A stretch of 64,000 nt of DNA from Haliclona indistincta (Eukaryota; Porifera; Demospongiae; Haplosclerida; Chalinidae): the NCBI GenBank assembly GCA_964017065.1, contig OZ024785.1:14511100-14575099 (forward strand), written 5' to 3'. A program made the position numbers and the translations under genes. Shown in pieces: positions 10,100 through 22,869 of this stretch (position 1 is its first letter; every line of letters starts with the position of its first letter). The notes beneath the pieces were generated by a model. It was not told where the DNA came from, ran no database searches, and saw nothing but the letters and a program-made list of their open reading frames with translations.

Positions 10100-11756
10100 T
10101 CCTCCCTCCCTCTCTTTCTTTCTTTCTTTCTTTCCTTCCGCTCGCCTAGCATGCACCCGGCTTTACACGAGCAGTGCCGAGACCAAAACACCCACGAACA
10201 GTCGTGAAATTCTCCTGGCAGGTGCCTTTTTAACTTCTTTTTAGCGAAACGGCGATATACATTCCGCGATTTCTCGATCGTGATCCATTGTCAGCTAAGT
10301 GTTAGACGCCATTTGTGTGATTGCGCAATACGCACGTGACCAAGCAGTGGCTAGCGCACGTGACCGAGCACTAGCTTGAGTATAGCCGCGCCGTATGGAA
10401 CACGGAGAACACATATTTGTCTGGAGTCGTCGAAGAACTGTAAGCTCGTGTAGAATCAACATTCTGAGCTCGCCAGATCATTATAACCGCCGTATGGTCT
10501 ACAAACAAGTGTGGGCGGGGCTCGAATGCATGCCTAGCCTGCATGCATGCACTATGCGTAGGCGACCTGATATACCTCTTTGACAACTGAGCTAGCTGGG
10601 GAGGAGCACGTGACCTTAACCCGTGCACCCACGCGTTGACGACCAGGCCACGTCAACTCGTTGTTGGGCGTGTCACTGTAGGCGTGGTTTCTTCTTGTCT
10701 GGAACGATGGCGATTTTCGAGCGCTCTTGTACGCAGCGTTTCCGGATTGTGTGACTGATTGCAGCTATCCAGGTACATTTAGATGACTGCGCCAGTAATT
10801 CCTACCAGTTCTGAATGCTTGCCATTGACCAATAGACAGAAGTAAGTGCAGCTAGCTATCTCGCTTGCTCGCTCGCTTCATCCTCTTGCAAGCGGCTCAG
10901 GCCCCTTCGGCTAGACACACACAGACACTACAAACATTATCTTATCATCAACACAGTTCATATCTGTCTCCTTAAAAAAAAAAAAAAAAAAAAAGAGTTC
11001 TTCAGTCGCTAGATCCTTTGATCCTCAAAGGCCCGAAACCGGAAACTTGTAAAGATGAAAGTTCCGCTTCCGTGCCGACAGAGGGGGTGGTTTCACGGTA
11101 CTTGAATGCCGCCTGCATCTCATTTCCTGTACAATAACCATTATAACTTGTGTTATTAATAATTATTAAAGTGGGCACTTACCATGAATATTAAGTAGGG
11201 TTGTATTTTTACAACTTTTCAGAGCTCAAAGAGATAAACCATAACAATTATTATTTTTTTAGCTACAAGTTTAAAATTGTTAATAAAGAAAAGCCATCAA
11301 TAACAGGAAAACTAAACCAATGGTGTAAACAAAGACGGCTCAGTACATGCATGATATTGAACTGCACATCACTGAATAAGAAAAAAGGACACAAACAAGA
11401 AAATAAAAAGATTTCTATCGAAATCAAAAGGATGTAGGGTTGTGAAATCTACCACTGGTCCACAACGTAAAGTAACAAGGAACAAGCATGGAATGGTAAC
11501 ACGATTGACTTGCTAACAGACCATAGATCCCTACATCAGTGGCTGTACATAAGAATGCACGTCAGGTGTCAATCAACAGCAACTAGCAGAACTAGCTATA
11601 GTCAGCTAAAGCAGCCACTGATGTAGGATCTATATGGTCTGTTAGCAAGTCAATCGTGTTACCATTCCATGCTTGTTCCTCAAGTTGTTAGTTTACATTG
11701 TGGACCAGTGGTAGATTTCACAACCCTACATCCTTTTGAAATCTTTTTATTTTCTT
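10100..11756 (-). mobile_element. Hairpin-ended family, copy A (3'-truncated, with an internal insertion)
   Basis: The body matches copies at 21-24, 32, 34, 54 and 58 kb (for example the blocks around TGAGACGCCATT-like 10300, GTGGGCGGGGCTC at 10511 and the stem-loop arms 11395-11757). The element is on the minus strand, with its 5' stem-loop at the right. The outer 3' part with the terminal hairpin is missing; a CTTT microsatellite (about 10110-10135) forms the left edge. A 0.65-kb block (10580-11240) absent from other copies interrupts the body. The right edge marks the start of the segmental duplication. Confidence 0.75.
10600..10994 (+). mobile_element. Possible retroposed insert ending in an A-tail
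   Basis: Copy A holds sequence not present in its relatives, including a run of about 20 A residues at 10975-10994 with GC-richer unique sequence before it. A poly(A) end inside another element is typical of SINE or processed-transcript insertion. No target duplication or RNA polymerase III boxes could be confirmed. Confidence 0.3.
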
Positions 11757-13880
11757 AATCGTATACTCTGTCGCATACACATGAGTAAGCTCATTAGGTA
11801 TCATTATCCATCCTTTGATAAATCTTATGTGCAAGTGAAGTATTAAAAGACAGCTTATAATTTTATTTGCATGTTTGTACGTATTATAGCCTGCGGATGC
11901 CATTTCAAAAGGTTTCGTATTTGTGGAGGTATGTATGCATGCCTTAGGCTAATGACTGTTTGAAGCATGATCATGTTTATCTAATTATACACAAAGTCAG
12001 TAATTATCATACACACACAATGTCTGTGTATTGATGGAGGAGTATAGAAGCCAGCAAGAGTTCACTTACCATACCATCTCCACGTGCACAAGAAGCAGCT
12101 TAGTGCTACCATATAGAGAGCTATAGACCAGTAGGAGTACTGTACTACACAAGTCACTGTACTCATAACTATGTGTTCACATTTCCTAAGATATGAGGAA
12201 AAGAGGATGTAAATTTATGATGTCAAATTGGTCTGGCTGTGTTGTAGTCTAATGTAAGATGATAATAGTATTGAGATATGGTGATAGTCAGGTTTTCAAT
12301 AGAGGGCAGCTATGATGATCTGTTGTTGTGTACTGCTTGAGCTAGTGACAACAAATAGTGTGCGTGCCCAGGAATCTGAATCAGTAATATGAGCTTACGT
12401 ATTGCAAAGAATATCAGGATGTATCGAGACTAAATCATCCTCTAATCAAACACGAAAAAAGCACTACGTAAATCACTCCTTATCATTCATTATTCAAATA
12501 CTGCTGATTATGTACATATCTTAGAAGCTGTTGTAAGTAAATCATCAGCTCATGGCATATGACAGTAGCTTTTATTATTATTCTGGTGACAACAAGATGG
12601 CACTGCACTCGGCTCATGTGAGCTGTAAAATTCTTTCATGGGCGTAGTACATTGCATTGTGATGTGAGACAGATGTTTAACAGCACATGCTTACAAAGAC
12701 ACGACTAGACCTGTATCCTGGCCTTCCGCATACTGCACCAAACATGCAATATACTACTCAGAATAATTTGTTCAAATTTCTTAATTCTGTAGTGTGTGGT
12801 ACTGGATAGCATAGTAACAGTCATATCCTAGTGCATTGTTTGTAGTGTTAGAATGCTATTAACATCATAGTGATGCACGTGTACCAATAATATCAATGTC
12901 TGGATTCAATGCTAGATCAGTGCTGAACTCAACATGCACTGTACACTATAAGTTCATTCCTGACAGCTGAGGAATAAAATGGTGATCTATTTAATATCAA
13001 AATTCATCACTGGTATTATGAATCTTGTACCAGTAACAGTACATCACTACCTAAGAGGATAAATGAACAGAGAGGCAAAGTTTTCTGTTGAGACATGTGC
13101 TCTTGAAAATAATTTTCAGCAAGAGTTTTCAACATTAAATAGTAGACCAGTTCTCCTCTATGTACTAGCTATTCCACCAAGATGGCTATAATGAAAGTGT
13201 TGCTAAGTAAACCCTCGATCCATTGCTTTTGATCATGTTATGCATTAGTTTTTAGAATGGTCGTTTCCAATTTCATCCCGACTGGAGATTGACTTCACGG
13301 TCTTCATCGAGCTATATGCCCTTCTTATGATCAAAGTCATTGACATTATTGTCGAACCTTTTGCTTAGAGCTCATATTCAAACTCTAGAGCTATAGTGAA
13401 AAGTGAAGAAATTTTCTGCAGAAATCCTGATAGTTTAGAGTTGAAATTGGTAATGATGTACTAGCAATGTTTCAATTGAAATAAATTATACTTCACGAGG
13501 AAATGAGATAGCAACAAAAAATGCAAATCTGAGAAAGTCCATATAGACGCATTAATTTTAAATATAATATCAGTAGCTACAACTATTATCACCATAAACT
13601 AGCTGTAATTTATTGTAATTCTTTACAAAATTCGAAACCAGAAATTTTTTTACTGTAGAGCCACAGCATGTGAAATACGATAATTCATATTGAATTTGTG
13701 TGGCTGTTTTTCTGGCTCAGGTTTTTTGCAAGATGAAGGAAGGATCATGTTCCACTGTACAAGGAAGCCAGTATGAAAATGAGTATAATAGTTACTGTGT
13801 GATTTGTAATGGATACTGTAGCCAAAGGGGACCTACCAAGCTGGTAATATTACAAATAGATCATGACTAAGTGACAATAA
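11757..13880. repeat. Segmental duplication, copy 1
   Basis: This non-coding segment matches 31117-35590 in the same order and orientation (shared stretches around 11830/31200, 12100/31480, 12960/33500 and 13670/35390). Copy 1 lacks the two hairpin-ended insertions present in copy 2, so it preserves their empty sites at about 12270 (AATAGTATTGAGATATGG) and about 13329 (CTTCTTATGATCAAAG). A short Cys-rich open stretch near 13740-13830 is conserved in copy 2 (35457-35548) but is not identifiable. Confidence 0.85.
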
Positions 13881-16783
13881 TACAATTTCGTGTGTGTGCC
13901 ATAGTTTGTTGTCTTACATGTATGTGAAGGTATACATGTATGAGACTAGAATACTATGATTCTGCTTCCTATCATTTGTTGCATATGACATTGAATTTAA
14001 AATCCTGCGGGGAATTTTAAACATGATCTTTACTTTCAAACAATTAATTTTTTCACCACAAGTTAATTTGTTGTTTCCAACTCGATGCCTCATTTTGTCG
14101 TCATTTGCACAAACAGTATTATACGCTAGACCAGCTGTTCATTGTATTTGGTAAATATCCTATGTTAGGTAGTGATTTTATTACAGAGGTGGGTGGTGGT
14201 TATTAACTATGTCATGACTGATACCTTAAAATAGGTATATGACCTTATATGGAAACACACTGAGTGTTGCCTATTATAGCTATTTTAACAACACATCATT
14301 GTGTGTGTGCAGTAGTTTGTTGTCCTCTATGTTCACCATTGAGCTTAGGGACACATTAAAGTGATGTAATGATGTATAACATTACGCTTAAGTTGGCAAA
14401 TAATTTATTATGCCTTTTTAAACTAAGGTATGAAATGTACAACAAGTTAATGTAGTTCATGGATCAATAATATTCAGACAATTATTTATCTAAGTATGCT
14501 ATGCAAACTAACCATGATTTGTACATCATGTATTTATGGTGAAAAAATACATTCATTGAAAAGAATACACAAGTGGTTGACGAATTCAAAACTAGACAAA
14601 GCAAGGGTTATTCCTCTGAAGAACTGCTTCTTGCTATACGTAGCAAAACTTATGGTACTTCTGGTCTTATAAAGTAAACAAAACTGCTTAAAAAAAACAA
14701 ATAGTGTAGGGAAATATTATTGTTGAACGACAATGACAGAATGAGTCATTTAACGTTTACTGGACCGAGTTACAGACTGTTGTGGTCTAAAGGAAATTAC
14801 ACCAAGGTTATATCCAGGTTAGTGACATGGGAAGCTGGTGAAACTGGACTTGTAACTAGGATCAAATACAATTTGATGTGCTTAGTAAGGGTTCATAACA
14901 CCATGTACATATGAGGGTCATGTACATAAGAGGGTGTGTGATCTCATGTACATATAAGGATTCATAACATCATGTACATATGAGGGTAACAGAGTATGTG
15001 ATCTCATGTACATAAGGAGATACACTGGCCCTTTGAACCAGTTTCCATATAGAGTCCAAGTGCTCGTTTGAACTTCTATTTTGTTCAATACTTGAAAGGT
15101 CTTTGTTGTTATTGATAGTTATGATAGTTATAGTGAGCTGGTAAGAAGCTTGTCTATGGTTAAGGCTGTTTATGGTATGTTGTCATGACGATTGTGTGTT
15201 GGGGTTAGTGATCACTTGATGGTTCAAATAGATTTTGAGCTTAGTGCATAGCTGTTTATCGCCAGAGGTTCATGTGGGACTGCTCACACCTAGCTGCTTC
15301 AGTGGAAGTCACAGACAATAATCCTATCTAGCCTGTATGCATGGGATACAGTTTGTACTAATATAAGAATAACCACATGTAGCTTTATTATATTAGATAC
15401 TTTACACAGCAGCATAACAATAGATTTGCAATTGGTATGATCTTTTCATAGGTTCGAATGCGATCCTGTGAACATGTCCATGACGAGCATACATAATATA
15501 TTATTGTTGATGCTTACAGTAGCACACGTTAAGTGACATTACATCCTCTGAGACACCATGATCAAAGGTATAGCACAACTGATCTGGTATGTAAAGTAGT
15601 AGTATGGATTCTAGTGAGACTAGAATCAGAGATACTGTAATAGTATATGCACTATATTGCATGATTTCAATCCAAACATTTTGCTACAGCTAGTCAGTGT
15701 CAACAATGAAGCATGAATGGTATGTACACTATATCAGTTTAGTATTGCATTTCCTATCACAAAGCTTATTACTAGTACACAACCTTGTTTCTTCCTCATG
15801 TTGTGATGTGCTTAGCTGATTACTGGCCGCGTGCACACTCCATCTCTAAGACATGTTTGAGCCCAGCACATGCTGCTGTATCATATAATACTCCTTGGCT
15901 AACTATAACCTTGTTAGTATGTTGGATAAGTAACTTACTAGAAATCTGAATAAGATGAATATTGCACTGGTAATGTTGTTTGGGAATAATTTTCTGATGC
16001 AATGCAATCTCAAAAGTCTCAATTTTGAGAAATCCTGTGTAGCAGATGGTGAATAGAGTATCCGATTAATCACATCGTTGAGAAATGATCAAGTCATCTC
16101 TTCTTATAGAGAAGTATAGCCATGACAACCAGGCAGTTTATATGAATTATTCTTTATGGTCTATTACTCACTACCCAAGTTAACTAATGGTGTATTGATA
16201 TCGCAATGTATACTTATTGTTAAATTTGCTTTCTCTGCAATCACTCCATAAAAGGATTTTCTTAAAAAGTAAATACCAGTTGGCAGTGACATAATGCTGT
16301 GTTATAATTTAACTAATTATTTCCATCTCACTCATGGCGGCATTGTTGTGCTCAACTATATAATGTAATCAGTATCACTGAATGAGTGAATGTATGGTTT
16401 TAAAGGATATCATCACTTAATAACCATCGTGCCAGTTCCGGCTGTTTTGAGTCAACAAAATCTTATTGTCCTAAAATGGGCAGTCTCGCTTGAGTGTAAT
16501 CGTAGTCTAGACCGTGCTTGCAATATTCTATACGTAATGCTACCAGTATTTACAGGTCATATGTGAGGCTTTTGAGGTTGAAGATGGTGAAACGTAGATT
16601 TTTACTTTGTATACTGTCCAAAAATTACAGATATGCTTTAATTACAACAATTTAAAAATTGCAGACAACGAGCCTTATAGGCTTCGTTCATGTGTTGTAA
16701 AAATATAGTTTAAAGCATATTTTTACTGTAGTGCAGACAATTGTATTATTGCAAGAATGCTCATAGTAGTTCTACAAGTACTA
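13881..16783. other. Intergenic stretch with a short tandem repeat
   Basis: No gene is supported. At about 14887-15022 a motif built on CATGTACATATGAGGGT is repeated in tandem in diverged form. The remainder is AT-rich single-copy-looking sequence. Confidence 0.5.
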
Positions 16784-17250
16784 GTTAAACAACGGTCCGA
16801 GGGCAGTATGGATTGCACGAGTGGATATTCCATACTGCCCGAGGGACCGTTGTTTAACATGTTTGTATCACACGTCATGGGCGTATCCCGTGCATTGCAC
16901 TGTTTTTAGTATCACTTGCGCTATTTTTAGTATCACACGTGCTATAGTAAATACCACAATGGAACCCACTAGCATAAGGAATCTTAAGCGGTATATAAAG
17001 CGCACGCAATAGTGCTCTGTACCTTCGATTCCGGTAGGGCTATTGCCCTACCCCTATTTTTCCACCACGTGGTCAACACTGTACCACGTTCAAAAATTTT
17101 GGGCTACTTGCCCTTTCCGCGGATATTGTCTGTTCCTTCAGACAATATCTGCACCCGGGCAATATATCGTGGCCCCAGGCATATTGCCCTGCAGTTGGGG
17201 CAGTATGGAATATATTGCCCTGGCGGTGCCTTTGATACGCCCACGAGGTG
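16784..17250. repeat. Foldback-rich region with nested hairpins
   Basis: Arms at 16784-16812 and 16829-16858 are inverted copies of a GGGCAGTATGGA-containing sequence. A perfect hairpin GATATTGTCTG / CAGACAATATC lies at about 17118-17145, GGCAATAT / ATATTGCC pairs follow, and another GGCAGTATGGAATAT is at about 17199. GGGCGTATCCC-type sequence appears in opposite orientation near both ends. This is probably one or two small foldback MITEs. Confidence 0.5.
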
Positions 17251-20200
17251 GGATACAAAGACTTATACATGCAGCTTTTACAATACTATACTATGCAGTT
17301 GTGACACTTGCATGATGTGATCATGCACAAGTGCCTTAGGAAACATTGATTATTCAACATAACATGATCACAGCATGATACATGCATAATCATAGGGAAT
17401 GCCCTCTTGAGATATGGCTCATTGAGTGAGCACATGTTGTACTTATGTTGTCACAATGTTTCTAGTAGACCAGTAGTCTCCATCTTCTCAGCATCTAACA
17501 CATGTGTCATCATCACTAACAACAGCTGTAAAGAGTGTGTTCTCACCCACTCAATGTAAGCATGCTGTCTGACAGGTGCACTGGCCGTGTCTCTCTGACT
17601 ACTGGACTAGATGTTCGAGTGAGATTTCCTACTAAACTGCAGTGGGTGTCACGGAATTCCACTGAGCTTCTATCCCAGACTCCAGGCCAAGATTTTTACA
17701 CACTAATGCAATTTGAGAGATAGAAATCTTTGTACATGCATGAAATTCCTTTTGCTACATACCAAACCCACTCATTTCAATCACAGTTTCCGTGACACCA
17801 GAAGAGAGAGACTTTTAGTCAGTATATTGATAATTGATTGCTGTTGATAACATATTTATAAGGTCATGAATTTTTCAGCTTCAATAAGCAACGTCAAGAT
17901 GACTGTCTCTTAGTAGTAAGTGCTACATGCTAATTATAAACTTGTCATACATTTATAATATGTAGTGTTGACTGATGCAGTCATGCATTTTTGGTTTATG
18001 CGTCGCTGGAGCTGTCAAAATTCCTCGTTGTTTTGTAAAGGAAGAACAAACTGCATTTGAAATGCACTAGTCTATCGTGTCATTTTGCATCATCAATATT
18101 CTAATGAGAATATCCTTGTTTTTACTCCACACTACACTATACTAATGATCCATTGTAACACAATCCAATACTAATGATGCTAATTGCTTGTTTCCTTATA
18201 CAATTCACCTTTTCTACACACTACACACAATTCTTATACCAGGTGGCAGGAGGATATGTGAGCTCACAGCGCTGCAATGGAGTAAACAGTGTACATAAAA
18301 TATTTCAATTTTTGTTACTGAGACACCACTCTAAAGGCCAGTAACCATTTTATGATTAGATATGTGCAGAAATGATAATGAACGATTCATTAATTTTTGT
18401 TCCGTATAATGTGTTAGTGTAGAAAATGATCAAACAGTCAATCGATGGATTGTGACTTCAAAATCTCCAGTGCAGAGGTATGTTGAAACCTGCATGTTGG
18501 ACGGTATATATAGCTTCATCCCCAAGCTCTTGGTGGGTGGTATAGGCCGAGACTTTAGTTGCGCAGATTATAAGACATTGAATACGTTTTGATCATTTTC
18601 TCTGAATTTGTGCATGGAGGCTAAAGTCACAACCCAATGAGTATAGTGCAATCTTTGATCTCTTTGCATATACGTAGCATGATTGCAATGTCGCTGCATA
18701 AGGATGTATACATTTCAGATCGGAATGCTCACACAAGTTTACTATGCATGAAATTATTGATCTTGATATAGCTACATAGTCTTTGAATGAATTGTTTTGG
18801 TGCTCCTGTTCTGTGTTATTGTGAGTAATAGCTGCTAAACTTTGCCCTGTAGCAAGTTTTTACCCAACATGCTTGTTTAATGCCAAAAATCATCCACGTG
18901 TAAAATTAAGCAATGCCCTTTAATTATGTTTGTAGTTTGGGCTGTCAGAGCACGTACTAATTGCAGGCTTGCCCTCAAAGAGCGCATGCTGGCAGTTCAT
19001 TTCCTATGTTCGTAAATAATTATGACAATAATGTAGGCAAACGAAAATCAGGTTAAACTTGTTCCAGTGTAAATAAATAAGCTCTACTTCCTCACATTTC
19101 ATATCCGGCTATTTATTATTCATTGCAATGATGTCATTTCTTTGTCATATCAGAATACGTTGTACATGCATGATAGACACCTCACATCATACGCTGTGAT
19201 CAAACAGGAAATTAAACATACCATAATGATAAGATTGTGATTTTAACTCTTGACTAGTAGCTCACAGGAGTATCTGTCCGTGCCTCCTACTGCAAGTTGT
19301 GTGAGCGGTCTTGTCTTCGGTCTGTAGCATGGTTCATGCATGTACATTGACAATTGATTGTTGTTGATATCACATAGTTCAGCATGTACACTGTAGGAGT
19401 TCAGTACTACAAGACCTTAAGGCTCATTATATGATACTATGCAGACTGTTTATGGCAGCTATACGTAGCTGTCACTTCCTATCTAGCTGAATGCCTTCGT
19501 ACAAGACAGTTCATGGTATAATTGTAGTTCCTTCCTAAGCTCATTCCAAGCAACTTGCTATGGAGCAGTGTACCTTGTTTTCCTTCCTTAATACATTAGA
19601 ATCATCCTGCTTTAAACCGGTATTATCAAAAGATTATTTTGTGTGAAATGGTTTGTTCATTTCTCAAAAATTTTATTATTCGATGCTAACTAAGTGTGCG
19701 GAGGTTTTAATGAAGATCGGTTTTTACATTCCTTCACAAGTATTTCCAATGCATCGCAAGTAAACACATTATCTATTACACAGTTTGAGAGACTCCATTC
19801 ACAGTTGTCTAGTTAGAAATATTCATTATACCTCAGTTTACTAACTCACAACTTTACCTTTATACAGCTTTGAGACCAAGGAATTCACTACATTCCTATT
19901 TCATTATGCTGGCAAGCTATTTGCCGACTATGTTAATAAAATTCCACTTTCAGTAAAACAGTAAATTACCCACTCCAAACACATTTCACTAGTGTTGGGT
20001 TCCAATGGAGTCTCACAATGCATCGTGTGTGGGTTATAACAACTAGTAAACTAATACTTTTTGATGTAATGAGGTGTTTAAATTCTCTTATTTGCCTCCA
20101 ATTGAAGAAAAACACCTCGATCGCTGTAAACATGTGGATGCAATAGAATTTTAAATTGTTTGTCTAGTAGATTGTTATATCAGGATGGAGTGTCACCTTC

Positions 20201-20811
20201 ATGCACTAATGTGTTCAGTCTCTGATCATCCTCCATCGTGTGAATAAAGACAACAGTGACTGAACACATTAGTGCACGCAGGTGATTACAGCTAGGGTTC
20301 GTAACACATGACTTACTAGACACTATACATACTAATTTTCACTAGATCACTATATCACATGCTACAGTATATTATCTGTATTACAGCAGTTTAATACTTC
20401 TTGCAAGGCTAAAGCGTAAACCGTAGAGCGTAGACCATAAAGCGTGAAGCACTAATGCGTTAAAATTCCATTAAGTCTTTGATCATGCTCCATTGTGTGA
20501 ATAAATACCAGTGACTTGACACATTAGTGACTGCAAGGTGACGTTTTACCCTCAAATCTTTCTTGCAAGAAATAAAACCTCTGTGATATAAAAGAGTGAC
20601 AAATTGACATTTTTAGCATGTTTCTATGTATGTATGTATGTAGACTACACAGTCAATAATAATTATTTGTAATCCTTTGATTAAAGAGAATACAATTCTT
20701 TTTAAAGCCTGAAGCCGGGCGGAGTAGGTGAAGTCAAGCCTTCTTCAAAGCAATGTTTGCCTCTAGTATTGTCCAAGCAAAAATAGAGCACTTAGCAAAC
20801 CATAGTTACTA
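17251..20811. other. Intergenic stretch with two small inverted repeats
   Basis: No gene is supported. One foldback occupies 20194-20284, with arms containing GCACTAATGTGTTCAGTC and its complement. A diverged relative occupies about 20448-20543. Both contain the loop motif CTCCATYGTGTGAATAAA, so they are two copies of one small MITE-like family. Confidence 0.55.
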
Positions 20812-21493
20812 CAAGAAAATAAAAAGATTTCTATCGAAATCAAAAGGATGTAGGGTTGTGAAATCTACCACTGGTCAACAATGTAAACTAACAAGGAACA
20901 AGCATGGAATGGTAACACGATTGACTTGCTAACAGACCATAGATCCCTACATCAGTGGCTGCTGTAGTTGACTATAGCTAGTTCAGCTCGTTGCTGTTGA
21001 CTGACACCTGACGTGCATTCAGCTTGTGACAGCTTATGTACAGCCACTGATTTAGGATCTATGGTCTGTTAGCAAGTCAATCGTGTTACCATTCCATGCT
21101 TGTTCCTTGTTAGTTTACATTGTTGACCAGTGGTAGATTTCACAACCCTACATCCTTTTGATTTCGATAGAAATCTTTTTATTTTCTTGTTTGTGTCCTT
21201 TTTTCTTTTTCAGTGAAGAATATCATGCAATTGCTGTGCCATCTTTGTCTCCACCATTGGTTTGGTTTTCCTGTTGTTGATGGCTTTTCTTTATTATTAA
21301 CAATTTTAAACTTGTAGCTAAATAATTCTTATGCTGTAGATATCAGCTCGCCTACGCATGCATGAATACAGTGAATACGAGCCCCGCCCACACTTGTTTA
21401 CGGCGGTTATAATAGGCCTTTTCCAAAACCACGCCCACAACGGGGAATTCCCTTGACCGCCATTTTGATTGGGGCTACTATCAACGCGTATCA

Positions 21494-21739
21494 ATGCTAC
21501 ACAATTGCTGTGTTCCGCTGTGCTGGAAGAAGGGCTATCGAACGGTGACCATTGCTGGCAGGCAAGCTAAGGGGACTTATCACAACTTCCGGCCAGAGAG
21601 CAATCGCTCCAAAAGGAAGCATGCTCAGCTGTGGATCCATGCCATCAGAACAAACCCTCGGCGTCTACGCTCCATAGACCATAGTTGGGGATTGCAGCAG
21701 GAGTTTACCACTAGTGCCAACCTGCAGCTTAGCTTATAG
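21494..21739 (+). CDS. THAP-like zinc-finger N-terminus (partial transposase)
   Basis: This 81-codon frame begins MLHNCCVPLC and continues through a KGTYHNF motif to LWIHAIR. That layout matches the start of THAP DNA-binding domains (Cys pair, FHxFP-like strand, then WxxAI(R)). The later C-x2-H half of the C2CH zinc site is not visible before the stop. The domain may be split by an intron or decayed. THAP domains are typical of P-superfamily and some other transposases. It lies 80 bp inside the left terminus of its transposon, where a transposase start would be expected. Confidence 0.6.
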   Translation: MLHNCCVPLCWKKGYRTVTIAGRQAKGTYHNFRPESNRSKRKHAQLWIHAIRTNPRRLRSIDHSWGLQQEFTTSANLQLSL

Positions 21740-22722
21740 GCTGTAGCTATATTGTAACTGCACTGCTAACTAGTTATGGCTTTCAGAAGGAGCTTTGCAG
21801 GCTTGCAGCTAAAGACAACCTGCTTACTATTGAAACTGTACTGGTAAACAGAAGACAGCCAAGTGCCGACCACAAGGACAAGGTGTGCCAAGTGGGCGTG
21901 ACCGTGAATACGAGTAGGTAGCCATTGCTCTTGGCTTTGATAGGCTTTTTCTTGAGATGTCTACGCACCCCCAGAGCTATCCTACAGTTTAGATGGAATC
22001 TACAAGTACCTAGGTAGTCAACTATGGGCGCTTTTGTCGTCAGAGAGGTCAAAGACGGCCGTCAAGGTGACTGAGCCAGCCATAACTCGAGAACGAAAGC
22101 ACTTTAGCAAAATCCACGAGTCAGATTGCAAGCCATTGTCATGCTAAGCCTGTTCGTACCTTTACCGAGTTTCAGAAGTGAGCGATGGTCTCTGCAGCTC
22201 ATTGGACAGACAGAATGAATGAACAGACTTCACGAAACCCTCGGCGTGTTGCACATTGTAGAGTTAGCTCCTTATAGTTTTGCAGAAGAAGCTTTGCAGC
22301 TATAGCCAACCTGCTTGCTATTGGAACTGCTCTGCTAACCATGTACCAGAAGACAGCAAAATGTTGACTTCTAGGCGTGTCATGTGGGCGTGACCAGGCA
22401 TGAACATGTGATCTTGTAGCAATTGCTAGCTGTAGGCTTTTCTTGAGATTTCTACGCAAACTCAGAGCTGTCCTGCTGTTTAGATGTAGTCTACAAGTAC
22501 CTAAAAAGTCAACTATGGGCACTTGTGTTCTCAGAGAGGTCCAAGATGGCCGTCAAGGTGAGCCAGCCATACATAACTCGAGAACGAAAGCACTTTAGCA
22601 AAATCCACGAGTCACATTGCAAGCCATTGTCGTGCTAAGCCTGTTCATACCTTTACCGAATTTCAGAAGTGAGCGATGGTCTCTGCAGCTCGATGGACAG
22701 AACGAACGAACGAACGACAAAC

Positions 22723-22869
22723 CAAGTACCGTAACCCTCGCGCATGCGCCGAGGGTTAATGAACGAACGAATGACAGAGCAAGTACCGTAACCCTCGCGC
22801 ATGCGCCGAGGGTTAACAAGTACCAAAGGTTCAAAGTACCGTAACCCTCGCGCATGCGCCGAGGGTTAA
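22723..22869. repeat. Three copies of a GC-rich near-perfect palindrome
   Basis: The unit CAAGTACCGTAACCCTCG followed by CGCATGCGCCGAGGGTTA occurs at about 22723-22759, 22780-22816 and 22834-22869, and once more at 5941-5976 in an unrelated element. Its core reads almost the same on both strands and is flanked by CGAACGAA-type repeats here. Confidence 0.75.

Noticed and set aside
17535..17723. 62-codon plus-strand frame with protein-like composition (TGRVSLTTGLDVRVRF)
   Set aside because: A possible acceptor (CTGTCTGACAG) precedes it, but there is no recognisable domain, no partner exon and no second copy, so it was not listed as a gene.
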